Of a stretch of 64,000 nucleotides of DNA, positions 40,388 to 49,472 are shown in pieces (the first letter of the stretch is position 1; each line of letters starts with the position of its first letter). The notes below the pieces were generated by a model that saw only the letters and a program-made list of their open reading frames with translations, was not told the DNA's origin and made no database searches. A program made the position numbers and the translations under genes. The DNA is from Chitinophaga pinensis (GTDB taxonomy: Bacteria; Bacteroidota; Bacteroidia; UKL13-3), in contig CAMDHZ010000002.1 in the NCBI GenBank assembly GCA_945898275.1, positions 131,007 through 195,006 on the forward strand, in the 5' to 3' direction.

Positions 40388-40640
40388 TTTATGGAGTAGC
40401 TCCCCACCATTTATGGAGTAGCACCGCACCATTTATAGAGTAGCACCGCACCATTTATAGAGTAGCTTCGCACCTTTTATAGAGTAGCTCCGTACCTTTT
40501 ATGGAGTAGGTATGTACCTTTTATGGAGTAGGTATGTACCTTTTATGGAGTAGCTCCGCACCTTTTATGGAGTAGGTATGTACCTTTTATGGAGTAGCTC
40601 CGTACCTTTTATGGAGTAGCACCGCACCATTTGGGTACCT
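40388..40640. repeat. 22-bp tandem repeat array (11 full units plus a partial)
   Basis: Eleven units at exact 22-base spacing from 40388 to 40629, then a truncated twelfth. Each unit has a fixed half TTTATRGAGTAG and a variable half drawn from a small set: GCTCCCCACC, GCACCGCACC, GCTTCGCACC, GCTCCGTACC, GCTCCGCACC, GGTATGTACC. Several variants are self-complementary (GGAG-TAG-CTCC; GGTA-TG-TACC). The period is not a multiple of three and TAG recurs, so it is non-coding. It lies between the tRNA-Arg terminator and the SGNH gene. Neither half behaves as CRISPR spacers. Confidence 0.93.
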
Positions 40641-40699
40641 GCTTGGTATAACCTATTGGTTCAACCCGAAACCCCTTTAAAATGCCCTATTTTACTTAG

Positions 40700-41968
40700 T
40701 TATTCCTTTATAAATTTTTGGCAAACCTTACCCAACTGCAGGCTATATAAACCTGCTGGCAAGGTTTCTAGCGAGATTTGGGATTGTGAGTTTTGTAGGA
40801 TGCCAGTGAGCAGCCTCTTGCCATAAATATCTATTATTTGATATTCCAAACCTATCAGGTTTTCTGCTATCTCTACCTGAATTAAACCATTGGCAGGGTT
40901 AGGAAACACTTGCACTTTTTGCGAACCTACCTGGTTTATCCCTGTTGAATTAATATTTATTTCTGTCCATGCAGTATCATTTTCACTGCATTTATGGGCT
41001 GTTAAAGTTACCCTAAAGTTCCCAGTAGTTTTATAGGTATGTAATGGCTCAAATTGGGAGGAAGTATCACCATCTCCAAATTCCCATAGATAGCTATCTG
41101 CATTTGTCGCTGCATTTTGAAACTGAATGGTTCTTGGCTTGTCCGTTTGATAAGTGAAGCTTGCTTTTGGTCCAAATTCACCTACGTTCCAATCGCCTAA
41201 TTTTTGATAAACAATCATCTTTGCTGCTTCTCTGATGGCCAAAGCCTGGTTGGTTGCTAATCCACCATTATAGGTAATTTGGGTAGGATCTTTTTTTAGT
41301 AGTATGGTATAAAAACAACAAGCAGCAGCATAGCTTCCTGCCAAAGAAGGGTGGCTTTCATCTGCATTGTAAAGCTCTATGCTAGGGTTATTTGCTCTAA
41401 GGTATTTCCAAACCGCACCAACAGGAGACAGTAGCGCCTTATTATCCTCAGCCATTTTGCTGTACCGCAGTGCCAATAAGCTATCCATTCCTGCATACGT
41501 GCACACAGGTGGCCAAGTTGGGCAGTTTTGTGCATCCCCATTTTTCCTGCCCCAAGTCATGTAAAACACCGTTTGGGTACAAGCATGGTTGGCATGAATG
41601 AGGCTATCTAAGGCTGTTGCATAAGGATATACCAATTCTTCTACATCTGCATCTGGAAAAGAAGGCAACTGACTTTGTTCTTGCAGCACCGCATAATCCC
41701 ATTTTTGGGAATTTATTTTTCCAAGCGAAACAGAATTAGTTGAATGCCCCATAAAGGTATGCCCACCTGGCGTATTGGCATCAGTTATAACCGTATCCCC
41801 GCTAGAAAGTGCAATATTGGATAAAAGCAAAGGAAGGTTATTGTATTGCGTGTAGCTATTTCCAAGGAAAAGCACCTTAAGGGATTGGGTTTGCGCAGAA
41901 ACTCCTATTGGTAACAGCAGCAATAAAAGATTAAAGACCAAAAGGTTTTCGAAGGTTTTAGTTGTCAT
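40700..41968 (-). CDS. Secreted SGNH-type hydrolase with PKD domain and T9SS sorting domain
   Basis: A 422-residue protein with a signal peptide ending GVSAQ. The SGNH/DUF4886-like hydrolase domain (about residues 28-255) has block I FLGNSYTQYN (nucleophile Ser) and a late DESHPS carrying the catalytic Asp and His. A PKD domain (about 268-345) has YLWEFGDGDTS. A T9SS type A domain (VQVFPNPANGLIQV; CQKFIKE) ends it. It is probably an esterase or carbohydrate deacetylase acting at the cell surface; the substrate is unknown. The gene ends about 60 bases from the 22-bp array. Confidence 0.82.
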   Translation of the reverse strand: MTTKTFENLLVFNLLLLLLPIGVSAQTQSLKVLFLGNSYTQYNNLPLLLSNIALSSGDTVITDANTPGGHTFMGHSTNSVSLGKINSQKWDYAVLQEQSQLPSFPDADVEELVYPYATALDSLIHANHACTQTVFYMTWGRKNGDAQNCPTWPPVCTYAGMDSLLALRYSKMAEDNKALLSPVGAVWKYLRANNPSIELYNADESHPSLAGSYAAACCFYTILLKKDPTQITYNGGLATNQALAIREAAKMIVYQKLGDWNVGEFGPKASFTYQTDKPRTIQFQNAATNADSYLWEFGDGDTSSQFEPLHTYKTTGNFRVTLTAHKCSENDTAWTEININSTGINQVGSQKVQVFPNPANGLIQVEIAENLIGLEYQIIDIYGKRLLTGILQNSQSQISLETLPAGLYSLQLGKVCQKFIKE

Positions 41969-41983
41969 ATAACCATTAGATAG

Positions 41984-42898
41984 CTATCTGTATAGAAAGG
42001 TTGCTAGCCCACCATCACTTATTTCATGAATTAGCTCAAGGTTTGGTTTACGTCTGGAAAACTCTAACGTTTGATTGAAAAACTTTCTAGGCCTTTCTCT
42101 ATGTTGTCTCCAATCTTGCATGATTATGAGGGTTCTATTGGGTACAAAATTCTTTGAAAAAATATTATACCAACCATTATTGGCCTCAAGGGTTCTGCCG
42201 CAATCTACAATTATCATTTCTATTGGTTTGTTTTCCCAAGTTACAAAAGGTAGATTTTCATTTCCATCAAAATTTGCAAATTTTCCATGATTAATAATTA
42301 GTTTATCCATCGCTTCGGCAGCGTATTTCTCAAATATAAACCTAAAGTCATTGTGATTATGTGGTCTGTTTGCCTCCGAATATAAAGGATCCATCCAAGC
42401 AGAACGCCAAATGAAGTCATCAAACACATGCAATTTCTTATCCTTAAAATTTGAGTTTTTTGAAAATGCATCAGTAAGGTGCAAAGTTGAATGGCCTAGC
42501 CATGGACCTAATTCTACAATTTCTCCCCAACCTGAATAGGCTTGCGCTATATAATGATAATAACAAATTTCCTCCCCAGTAATCATACCTGGAACATTAA
42601 AATGCTTGGGTTGCATCTTTAACCAAGGAGCTTGTACATCCATGATTGCATATTCTAGTTTAAAAGCCGATGTTTCATTTTCCCAGTTTTGGACTTTTGC
42701 TTTTGGATTTTTTAGAATTCGCTCAAAATCTTCAACGCTTAATTGCAATAATTCCAATTTGCTAATTAGTTTATTTAACTCCTCTAAGGATATTTCTTTT
42801 GAAGATTGGCCCACTAAACCTAATCCAAAATCTATTCTAGCTTCGGGCGGTAACTGTCTAACTATTTTTCTAAGTATGCTTGCAAATATTGAGTTCAT
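41984..42898 (-). CDS. Class I methyltransferase-like protein (TylF/Methyltransf_24 type)
   Basis: A 304-residue cytoplasmic protein. The N-terminal 90 residues are helical and unrecognised. From about residue 125 it follows a SAM-methyltransferase plan (GEIVELGPWLGHSTLHL as motif I, KLHVFDDFIWR as the second acidic strand, IEMIIVDCGRT as motif IV). This resembles enzymes that methylate hydroxyls on sugars in polysaccharide or antibiotic loci, but no sugar genes are next to it. It begins 15 bases upstream of the SGNH gene stop region, in the same orientation, with the SGNH gene upstream. Confidence 0.6.
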   Translation of the reverse strand: MNSIFASILRKIVRQLPPEARIDFGLGLVGQSSKEISLEELNKLISKLELLQLSVEDFERILKNPKAKVQNWENETSAFKLEYAIMDVQAPWLKMQPKHFNVPGMITGEEICYYHYIAQAYSGWGEIVELGPWLGHSTLHLTDAFSKNSNFKDKKLHVFDDFIWRSAWMDPLYSEANRPHNHNDFRFIFEKYAAEAMDKLIINHGKFANFDGNENLPFVTWENKPIEMIIVDCGRTLEANNGWYNIFSKNFVPNRTLIIMQDWRQHRERPRKFFNQTLEFSRRKPNLELIHEISDGGLATFLYR

Positions 42899-43052
42899 TG
42901 AAGTTTTTAAATAATGTTCCGAAAGTAATGTTTTATTTTATTTTCACGAATCCATACATTTTCTCATTTAGAGGAAAGTTATTTTTCAAATTGTTAAGAC
43001 GTTTAATCAAAGGCTTTTATTATAGTCAAAGAATATTCAATAATTTTGCCAC

Positions 43053-43306
43053 ATGAACGAGATAAATTCCATTTATAAACTTACCAAATTTGATTACAAA
43101 GACTATTTTGAAAAGGGAGTTGATTTTGAAACTTACTTAGCCAAAATGGAGGAGGAAAAACGGGACAAGCTTTTGCCAATGGGGAGTTTACAGTAGATTC
43201 GTTAGGGTCATCTACCATTGACATAGCTCAGCTATCTCGAGGCATCTATTATATTAGAATATTTAATGAGCAGGCCTCTGTTACATTAAAGTTTATCAAG
43301 TGTTAG
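43053..43306 (+). pseudogene. Chimeric remnant: thioredoxin-gene 5' end joined to a T9SS sorting-domain tail
   Basis: Bases 43041-43157 copy the promoter box and first 35 codons of the thioredoxin-family gene at 54362 (shared TAATTTTG box, then FEKGVDFETYLAKMEEE). At 43158 the homology stops. A different frame from 43160 reads TGQAFANGEFTVDSL and then IDIAQLSRGIYYIRIFNEQA, ending LKFIKC and a stop at 43304-43306. That is the last third of a T9SS type A sorting domain with no body. The thioredoxin frame runs into a stop at 43194. Two gene fragments have been joined and neither is functional. Confidence 0.8.
43103..43157 (+). repeat. Left copy of a 55-bp direct repeat flanking the accessory block
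   Basis: It matches 54412-54466 at 54 of 55 bases (a single T/C difference). Similarity upstream of this block is much lower, although still detectable back to the promoter box. Confidence 0.88.
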
Positions 43307-43328
43307 GGTATTTAATCTTGTAGCTGTT

Positions 43329-43976
43329 TTAAAGTAAATTATGTTTATTGGCGAAATCAATTAACCCAGCGGTGTTTTTTAGTTCAAGTTTTTGCAGAAT
43401 GTTCTTTCTATGTGTTTTTACTGTATAAAAGCTAAGAAATAACTTTTCTGAAATTTGTGAACTATTCATTTGAAGTGCGATAAGTTTAATTATTTCAAGC
43501 TCTCTTTTTGTTAGTTTTTCAATCGTGTGATTTACATTCCTTATAGATAAATCATCTTCCATATTCTGTTGGTTCAGATTTAAAGAGGGTGAAATATATT
43601 TTATGTCTTGATCAATAGCGTTTAATGCTTCAATTAATTCTTGCTTTCCACCATATTTTATTACGTATGCATTGATGTAATTATTCACTAACGAGCTTAT
43701 TGTTGAAGAATCATCAACCATTGATAGTACAATTATTTTGCATTTTGGTTGAATAGACTTTAGTTTTATTATCAAGTCAAAACCACTATAATCATTCATA
43801 TTTAAGTCAATTATTGCAATGTCAATTTTGATATTCTTGAATGCTTCGATGGTTTCTTTTCCGTTTTTGCATTCAGCAACAATTTGTATATGATTGAATT
43901 CACTTAAAATTAAATTGAGACCTTCTAAAAATATTTTATGGTCATCTGCAATTAGTATTTTCTTAGGCCTTTTCAT
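43329..43976 (-). CDS. LuxR/NarL-family response regulator
   Basis: The 215-residue regulator has a receiver domain with acidic pocket ADDH (residues 10-13) and phospho-acceptor Asp57 in IIDLNMND. The C-terminal LuxR-type helix-turn-helix starts LTKRELEIIKLIALQMNSSQISEKL and reads on to FYTVKTHRKNILQKL. It would bind DNA after phosphorylation by the adjacent kinase. Its ATG overlaps the kinase stop by four bases, so the two are translationally coupled, kinase first. The divergently oriented secreted-protein genes from 46111 are the obvious candidate targets. Confidence 0.92.
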   Translation of the reverse strand: MKRPKKILIADDHKIFLEGLNLILSEFNHIQIVAECKNGKETIEAFKNIKIDIAIIDLNMNDYSGFDLIIKLKSIQPKCKIIVLSMVDDSSTISSLVNNYINAYVIKYGGKQELIEALNAIDQDIKYISPSLNLNQQNMEDDLSIRNVNHTIEKLTKRELEIIKLIALQMNSSQISEKLFLSFYTVKTHRKNILQKLELKNTAGLIDFANKHNLL

Positions 43977-45958
43977 TTAGGTAAAGTAATTTCAATTATG
44001 ACGGTTGTACCATTATTTTTTTTGGTATCAAAAACAATACTTCCATTTAATGATGCAATTCTGTTTTTAATATTATTTATGCCTAGGCCTTTATTATTTT
44101 CCTCCAAATCAAACCCAGTTCCATCATCTTCTGCGATAATGAGTAGCCTTGAATTATTTTGTATTACTTGAATTGCTGCAGATTGCGCGTGCGCGTGTTT
44201 TATGATGTTATTTACAAGCTCTTGTATTATTCTAAAAATTTGAACCTCTAAATCTTTTGTAAAGGTTTCCTTTTCAATTTGATGAATGAATTTTAAATCA
44301 ATATCTGAATTTTCTTTTATTTGATGGACAAAGCGATTAATACTTTCAATTATTCCAGAATTAATTAACCCCGGCGGCAATAGGTCATGTGAAATGCTCC
44401 TAACTTCCAGACAAGCCTCATCAATTTGTTTTATGAGATTTTGATGGAAGTTTTTTGCCCTATCCATTAGAAGCACTTTTTCGTAGTCTTCTGACTGGGC
44501 ATGAAGTTTTATTGCAGATAACTGGGCTCCAAGCCCATCGTGAAGTTCTTTAGCGATTCTTTTTCTTTCTCTTTCTTCTCCAGTTAATATCGACCAATAC
44601 AACTCGGTCTGTTTTTTTTCCAATTCCTGTGTTTTAGTTTCAATTTGCCTGGCCAATTCATCATTTAGATTCTCTTTAAGCGTATTTATTTCTTCAAGGT
44701 TTTGTATTAATTGTAATTGTGCAAGCTCTTTATCATTTTTATAAATTCTGAACCGATCAATTAGTGCCAAGAATAAAATAATGCATTTAAACAACAACAG
44801 GAAAACAACAAGATTATTCGTAAATATGAATTCAGGCTCTTTGTTATTTGTAAGAAAAGTCATGAATGAAATAATCGCTGTTGCAAGCAAAAATCCTAGA
44901 ATATAAAACCGGGTTATTTGCACTTTTTTAAACAAGTAATAAACGCCCAGGATACACAGCGATATGTAAAAAATGACTATGAAATTATACATGATTCGAA
45001 TGGAAACATTAAAAACTTCACCATTTTGCAGCATCATGGTTAGCAAGAGCATATTCAGAATAAGAAAAACATTCAAGCTTCGTATAACATACTTATTGTA
45101 AACTTCATTTTTAAAAAATGATTTGGCAAATATGAGTCCGAAAATGATGGTGAGAATAATTGTTATTGGACCACTTTTATTTGACCATTCGCCTTGGTTT
45201 GGCCACAAGTACTGAAATGCAATGCCACTTAAAATAGCTTGATTGATAGATAGAAAAAAAATGTATAAAGCGTAAAAATAAAATACAGAATCTCTGACAA
45301 TAAATCCAAAATAGACACTTAGGAAACAAAGTAAAAATAACACTCCTAAATAGAGTCCAAATATCAGATCTTTTTTTTCTGCATGTAAAACAAATGAATT
45401 TGCCTCTAGTAGCCGCAGCGGAAAATTAAGACGCCGGCCATCTGCAATTATTTTTAACAGAATAATGTGTTTGCCTTTTTCATTAACTACAATTTCAAAT
45501 AATGGATTTCTGAATGGGGTTTTTCTATTAATAAATGGAATTTCATCTCCGGATTGGTCGGTTTTAAATAGTTTATTTTCCGCAAAATGATAAAAGTAAA
45601 TCTTATCAATTAGCGTATTATCTACCTCAAGAAAAAGAGTTTTTGAGGTATTCGAGAGATGCGTAAATTCATACTTAATTACAAATTCATTTTTATATTG
45701 TTGACTCTGAATGCCAAATAGTTTAAATGGATGAGCCTTCCATTGTATACTATCGTAATTTTTAATAGGATTGTTGCAATAAGTCGTATCTATATCAAAT
45801 ATTATTGAACACTTATTGGCAATATTTATTGTTGAATCTTCTCTGGAATAGGCTATTGTTTTTAATCCAAATAAAATAAACACGAGTGCGGAAATATGAA
45901 TTTTCCCGCTTCTCTTTATTTCTTTAAAGTTTGAATAAAAATGTAATAAAATAATCAA
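43973..45958 (-). CDS. 7TMR-DISM sensor histidine kinase
   Basis: A 661-residue membrane sensor with an N-terminal signal/TM segment, a periplasmic 7TMR-DISMED2 domain (about residues 45-180), and seven transmembrane helices (about 195-400). A coiled coil rich in Glu/Lys follows, then HisKA_3 with ERKRIAKELHDGLGAQL (phospho-His), and a HATPase domain (EDDGTGFDLEENNKGLGINNIKNR in two pieces). DISMED2 domains are thought to bind carbohydrate-like ligands. The start is TTG at 45958: a stop lies four codons upstream and no ATG occurs before the DISM domain. Confidence 0.9.
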   Translation of the reverse strand: MIILLHFYSNFKEIKRSGKIHISALVFILFGLKTIAYSREDSTINIANKCSIIFDIDTTYCNNPIKNYDSIQWKAHPFKLFGIQSQQYKNEFVIKYEFTHLSNTSKTLFLEVDNTLIDKIYFYHFAENKLFKTDQSGDEIPFINRKTPFRNPLFEIVVNEKGKHIILLKIIADGRRLNFPLRLLEANSFVLHAEKKDLIFGLYLGVLFLLCFLSVYFGFIVRDSVFYFYALYIFFLSINQAILSGIAFQYLWPNQGEWSNKSGPITIILTIIFGLIFAKSFFKNEVYNKYVIRSLNVFLILNMLLLTMMLQNGEVFNVSIRIMYNFIVIFYISLCILGVYYLFKKVQITRFYILGFLLATAIISFMTFLTNNKEPEFIFTNNLVVFLLLFKCIILFLALIDRFRIYKNDKELAQLQLIQNLEEINTLKENLNDELARQIETKTQELEKKQTELYWSILTGEERERKRIAKELHDGLGAQLSAIKLHAQSEDYEKVLLMDRAKNFHQNLIKQIDEACLEVRSISHDLLPPGLINSGIIESINRFVHQIKENSDIDLKFIHQIEKETFTKDLEVQIFRIIQELVNNIIKHAHAQSAAIQVIQNNSRLLIIAEDDGTGFDLEENNKGLGINNIKNRIASLNGSIVFDTKKNNGTTVIIEITLPK

Positions 45959-46070
45959 TTGATACTTTTATTTATATTTAATACCATGTAAGTTTTTCAA
46001 ATGTAATTCCAAAATACTAATGACACTTTATCACTTATAAAAATACAACTTTGGAGGTATAGTGGCATAA

Positions 46071-46110
46071 GGTTTTTGATTCTTTATTTGCCTAATCAAA
46101 AACCCTTTTT
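46071..46110 (+). promoter_or_regulatory. Leader hairpin with T-run directly before the start codon
   Basis: GGTTTTTGATT (46071-46081) is a perfect complement of AATCAAAAACC (46094-46104), with a 12-base loop. The stem is followed by CTTTTT and then the ATG at 46111. It has the shape of an intrinsic terminator placed in the leader, so it could attenuate expression or simply end antisense or upstream transcription. Confidence 0.5.
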
Positions 46111-47169
46111 ATGATTAAATATATTTTACTATTTCTCGTTGTAATCTCATGTTCAGTTTCACAAGCAACAGTTAGAACTGTAAACAATTACATTACAAAT
46201 TCTGCACAGTTTTCAACCGTACAGCCAGCAATTACTGCTTCCGCTACAAACGATACCATTTATTTGCATGGGTCTCCGGTTTCTTATGGTGATTTTACCA
46301 TTACTAAACGATTGGTGATAATTGGAGCCGGTTATTATCTTTCAAATACCATTAATAATTATACAACATTGGTAGGTAATATTACCATTGATACCGTATC
46401 GGTGAATCAGGCTTTAAGCGGATTAACCTTGCAGGGATTAACAATTAACGGACAAATTTCTAATGCCGGCACAGATAGGGCAAATAATGTTTTAATTGAC
46501 AGATGTAAAGTGTCAAATATTACCATTACGGGTTCAAATTGGATTATAAAAAACTCATTTGGGTCTCCATCATTTGGTATTTCATCAATATCTTCCAACG
46601 TTTTAATTTCAAACAATATTTTTCAAACTCTTACCATAAGTAATGGAAGTAGTTTAATTAGTTATGCTACTGGAGTCAAGGTTTCTAATAATGAATTAGG
46701 ATTATTTTATATGAATCCTTGTTTTTATATTTTATGTGTAAACAATATTGTTAAGAATTATACTTCTAGTGGTGCAACTTATGTTGCAAACAATACTTTC
46801 AGCAGAAATATCACCTTTACGGACGGAGGTCCATCAATTAATTTTCCACCCACTAATAATACGGGCAGTGGCAATTTTAATAACATCAATCCACTGTATA
46901 TAAATTATAGCTGTCCTTGGCCAAATGCGCACTATTCTGGTGATTTACTTAGTTATGATTTCAATTATCAGACCGGGTCTGTTGCCATTAATGGAGGAAC
47001 TGATAGCACAAATATTGGCATTTCTGGTGGTCCATACCCAACATTAACAACTAAAATATTTGATGGTAGAACCAAAATTCCGTTGGTTACTGATGTGAAC
47101 ATCGAGAATGCTTATGTAAAACCCGGACAATCAATTCAGATTCATTTTAAGGCAAGAAAAAATAATTAA
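46111..47169 (+). CDS. Secreted parallel beta-helix protein
   Basis: A 352-residue protein with a signal sequence ending in VISCSVSQA; the Cys in it could be lipidated, but the following residues do not fit a typical lipobox well. The mature part opens TVRTVNNYITNSAQFSTVQPAI, the usual start of pectate-lyase-like right-handed beta-helix proteins in this phylum, and continues with Asn-rich coils (GLTLQGLTINGQISNAG, NVLISNNIFQTLTIS). No catalytic site is visible, and there is no T9SS tail. It is first of three tightly spaced genes (7-8 bases apart), so it probably acts with them at the surface. Confidence 0.65.
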   Translation: MIKYILLFLVVISCSVSQATVRTVNNYITNSAQFSTVQPAITASATNDTIYLHGSPVSYGDFTITKRLVIIGAGYYLSNTINNYTTLVGNITIDTVSVNQALSGLTLQGLTINGQISNAGTDRANNVLIDRCKVSNITITGSNWIIKNSFGSPSFGISSISSNVLISNNIFQTLTISNGSSLISYATGVKVSNNELGLFYMNPCFYILCVNNIVKNYTSSGATYVANNTFSRNITFTDGGPSINFPPTNNTGSGNFNNINPLYINYSCPWPNAHYSGDLLSYDFNYQTGSVAINGGTDSTNIGISGGPYPTLTTKIFDGRTKIPLVTDVNIENAYVKPGQSIQIHFKARKNN

Positions 47170-47176
47170 ACCTTTT

Positions 47177-49465
47177 ATGAAGAATTGTTATCTGTTACTT
47201 CTTTTGATGTTAACATTTGGTTTCGTTGCCAGTGCTCAGCAAATTACTTATGCCGAGTATTATATAGATGCTCCAGTCCAAAATGGTTTAGGTATTTCTA
47301 TACCGCTAACTCAGAATGGTGACTCAATTTCTCCTTCTTTTACAATTCCTTCAACTGGTTTAAGTTCAGGATTGCACCATATCAGCATCAGGGTAAGGAA
47401 TAGTTTGGGAGTTTGGAGTATCATAGAGAACAGACAGTTTACGATTCAAGAGGCAGACTACCCAGCTTTAAAAAATGCACCGCTAAAATCATTTGAGTAT
47501 TATTTTGATTCTGATATAAATGGGACAGGAAACAATGCGAAAATTTCCTTTACAAATTTTTCAGATAGTGTAGAATCCTCCTTCACATTTTCTACAGTTG
47601 GGTTGAACAATGGTTTGCATACCATTTATTATAGATTTCAGGATTCATTGGGCAAATGGAGTTTGTTTGAAGGTAGAAATTTTGTTATACAAGACGATTC
47701 GTATCCAACAGAAAAGACTGCACATTTAAAGAGCTTTGAGTATTATATAGATAATGATGCCAATGGACAAGGCTCTTATCAAAGGTTCTCCCTTAATGGT
47801 TTGTTAGATTCTGTTGAATCTGTGTTGAACCTATCAAGTGTTGGACTTCCTGAAGGTTATCATACTTTATATATTAGATTTCTGGATTCACTTGGAAGAT
47901 GGAGTTTGTTTGAAGGAAGAAATTTTCAAGTTATGAATCATTCGGGTTCTAAAGTTCCTTCAGGAATAGTGGCCGCTGAATATTACAAAGATTCTGATCC
48001 TGGCGCAGGCAATGGAAGTCAGATTTATAGAAGAACGATACCAGTTGATAGTTTAATCGAAAATCATTTTATCTCTACCCTGAGCCTTAGTGCAGGAATT
48101 GATTCAATCTTTGTTCGTGTTAAAGATTCTACTGGCGTATGGTCTTTGCCTAAATTCGTCAAATTTGAGCTTTGTGCGAATTCCCCTGCAAAGGCCATCC
48201 TGTTAGGTGATAGTATTACATACACTTGTAAAGGAATTAAATTTACTAAAAATGTCTTAGCGCTTAGTGGCGAAAGCACTTTTTGGAGAGGGCCTAATTC
48301 TTTTGTTTATATTGGCGATACACTTCAAATAAACCAATTGAATGAAACGCATTTTGGCAGGTATTACATTTATAAAGTAAAAGGTAGTACTGGTTGTGAT
48401 ACAAGTGAAGTGAAGATTTTTGATTTGTTGGAAAGTACGCCAATTAATCCATTGAAGTTGGGTGTTGTTTCACAACAATCTATTTGCGCTGGTGACACAA
48501 TAAAACTGATTTCTCCTGTTACTGGAAATTTCAAATACTTATGGTATAAAAATCAAAACAAATTAAGTGCAGACACCAATACCAATTCTGAACTCTTAAT
48601 CTTTAATTCAGGAAATTACGGACTTCAAATTAAAACACCTGATGCATGCATTTATGCAATGGAAGATACAGCTATAACTTTTAATCCTCGTCCAAATTTG
48701 CCTATAATTTTGGGTAAATCTGAAGGAATCGTGAATGGCAAAGATGTGTTTACTTCAAGTTTAATAAGCTTACAGCATAATTGGTTTGCATGGAATGGCA
48801 ATATTATTAGTCGAAATGATTCAAATTCAGTTGCAGTACAATGGCCTAATCTGGCTGTAAATGCAAGTATTAAGCTTGTTCATAAAAATAATTTTGGTTG
48901 TCAAAGTGATACTGGATACAAACAGGTAGGTGTTCAATTGCCCTATTTTAATTCGGATTCAGTGTTTTTAATTAACTCAAGTAATCAAAAATTGAATGTA
49001 TCGTTCCAAACTAATTATAAATGGAAAACAACATCAAGCCAGACTTGGCTGCAGATTAGTAAAGATTCGATTGGTATAGCTGACACTTTTCAAATAAATG
49101 TAGATGCCAATAATCTTACTGTAGAAAGAATTGCATTTATCAAGGTAGAAAACGAATTTTCATTCAAAATTATCAGGATAGCGCAATCTGCTGCAACAGG
49201 GAAATTAGAACTTTGGGGTTCGCCAGAAATTAAGATTTTTCCCAATCCAAATGTGGGCTTTTTAAACATTGAAAATATCCCTGAATCAATTGAAAAGATA
49301 AGTTTAACAGATATTACAGGAAGGACTATTCTACAAGACCTGGCTCCTAAATTTGGAGAGCTATATCTAGATATACGTGAATTTCCGGATGCAACTTATT
49401 GTCTTGTTTTGGAAGATTTAGAGGGGATAAAACAAATTTTTAAAATTATTAAAACAAAAAATTAA
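47177..49465 (+). CDS. Large secreted repeat protein with T9SS sorting domain
   Basis: A 762-residue protein with signal peptide ending VASAQ. Residues 20-330 hold four repeats of about 80 residues built as AEYYID or FEYYFD, then DSVESSFTFS, then GLHTIYYRFQDSLGKWSLFEGRNF. The middle repeats are nearly identical in their ends. Ig-like segments follow with YLWYKNQNKLSAD, then a C-terminal T9SS type A domain (IKIFPNPNVGFLNI; IFKIIKT). The function is probably adhesive or structural, but this is an inference from architecture. It sits in the operon with the beta-helix protein. Confidence 0.8.
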   Translation: MKNCYLLLLLMLTFGFVASAQQITYAEYYIDAPVQNGLGISIPLTQNGDSISPSFTIPSTGLSSGLHHISIRVRNSLGVWSIIENRQFTIQEADYPALKNAPLKSFEYYFDSDINGTGNNAKISFTNFSDSVESSFTFSTVGLNNGLHTIYYRFQDSLGKWSLFEGRNFVIQDDSYPTEKTAHLKSFEYYIDNDANGQGSYQRFSLNGLLDSVESVLNLSSVGLPEGYHTLYIRFLDSLGRWSLFEGRNFQVMNHSGSKVPSGIVAAEYYKDSDPGAGNGSQIYRRTIPVDSLIENHFISTLSLSAGIDSIFVRVKDSTGVWSLPKFVKFELCANSPAKAILLGDSITYTCKGIKFTKNVLALSGESTFWRGPNSFVYIGDTLQINQLNETHFGRYYIYKVKGSTGCDTSEVKIFDLLESTPINPLKLGVVSQQSICAGDTIKLISPVTGNFKYLWYKNQNKLSADTNTNSELLIFNSGNYGLQIKTPDACIYAMEDTAITFNPRPNLPIILGKSEGIVNGKDVFTSSLISLQHNWFAWNGNIISRNDSNSVAVQWPNLAVNASIKLVHKNNFGCQSDTGYKQVGVQLPYFNSDSVFLINSSNQKLNVSFQTNYKWKTTSSQTWLQISKDSIGIADTFQINVDANNLTVERIAFIKVENEFSFKIIRIAQSAATGKLELWGSPEIKIFPNPNVGFLNIENIPESIEKISLTDITGRTILQDLAPKFGELYLDIREFPDATYCLVLEDLEGIKQIFKIIKTKN

Positions 49466-49472
49466 GTATACA

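Noticed and set aside
40388-40640. CRISPR array
   Set aside because: The fixed part is only 12 bases and the variable part is a small reused set of ten-base variants. There are no unique spacers and no cas genes in the window.
43053-43196. 47-codon ORF as a real small gene
   Set aside because: It is the copied 5' end of the thioredoxin-family gene running out of frame into T9SS sequence.
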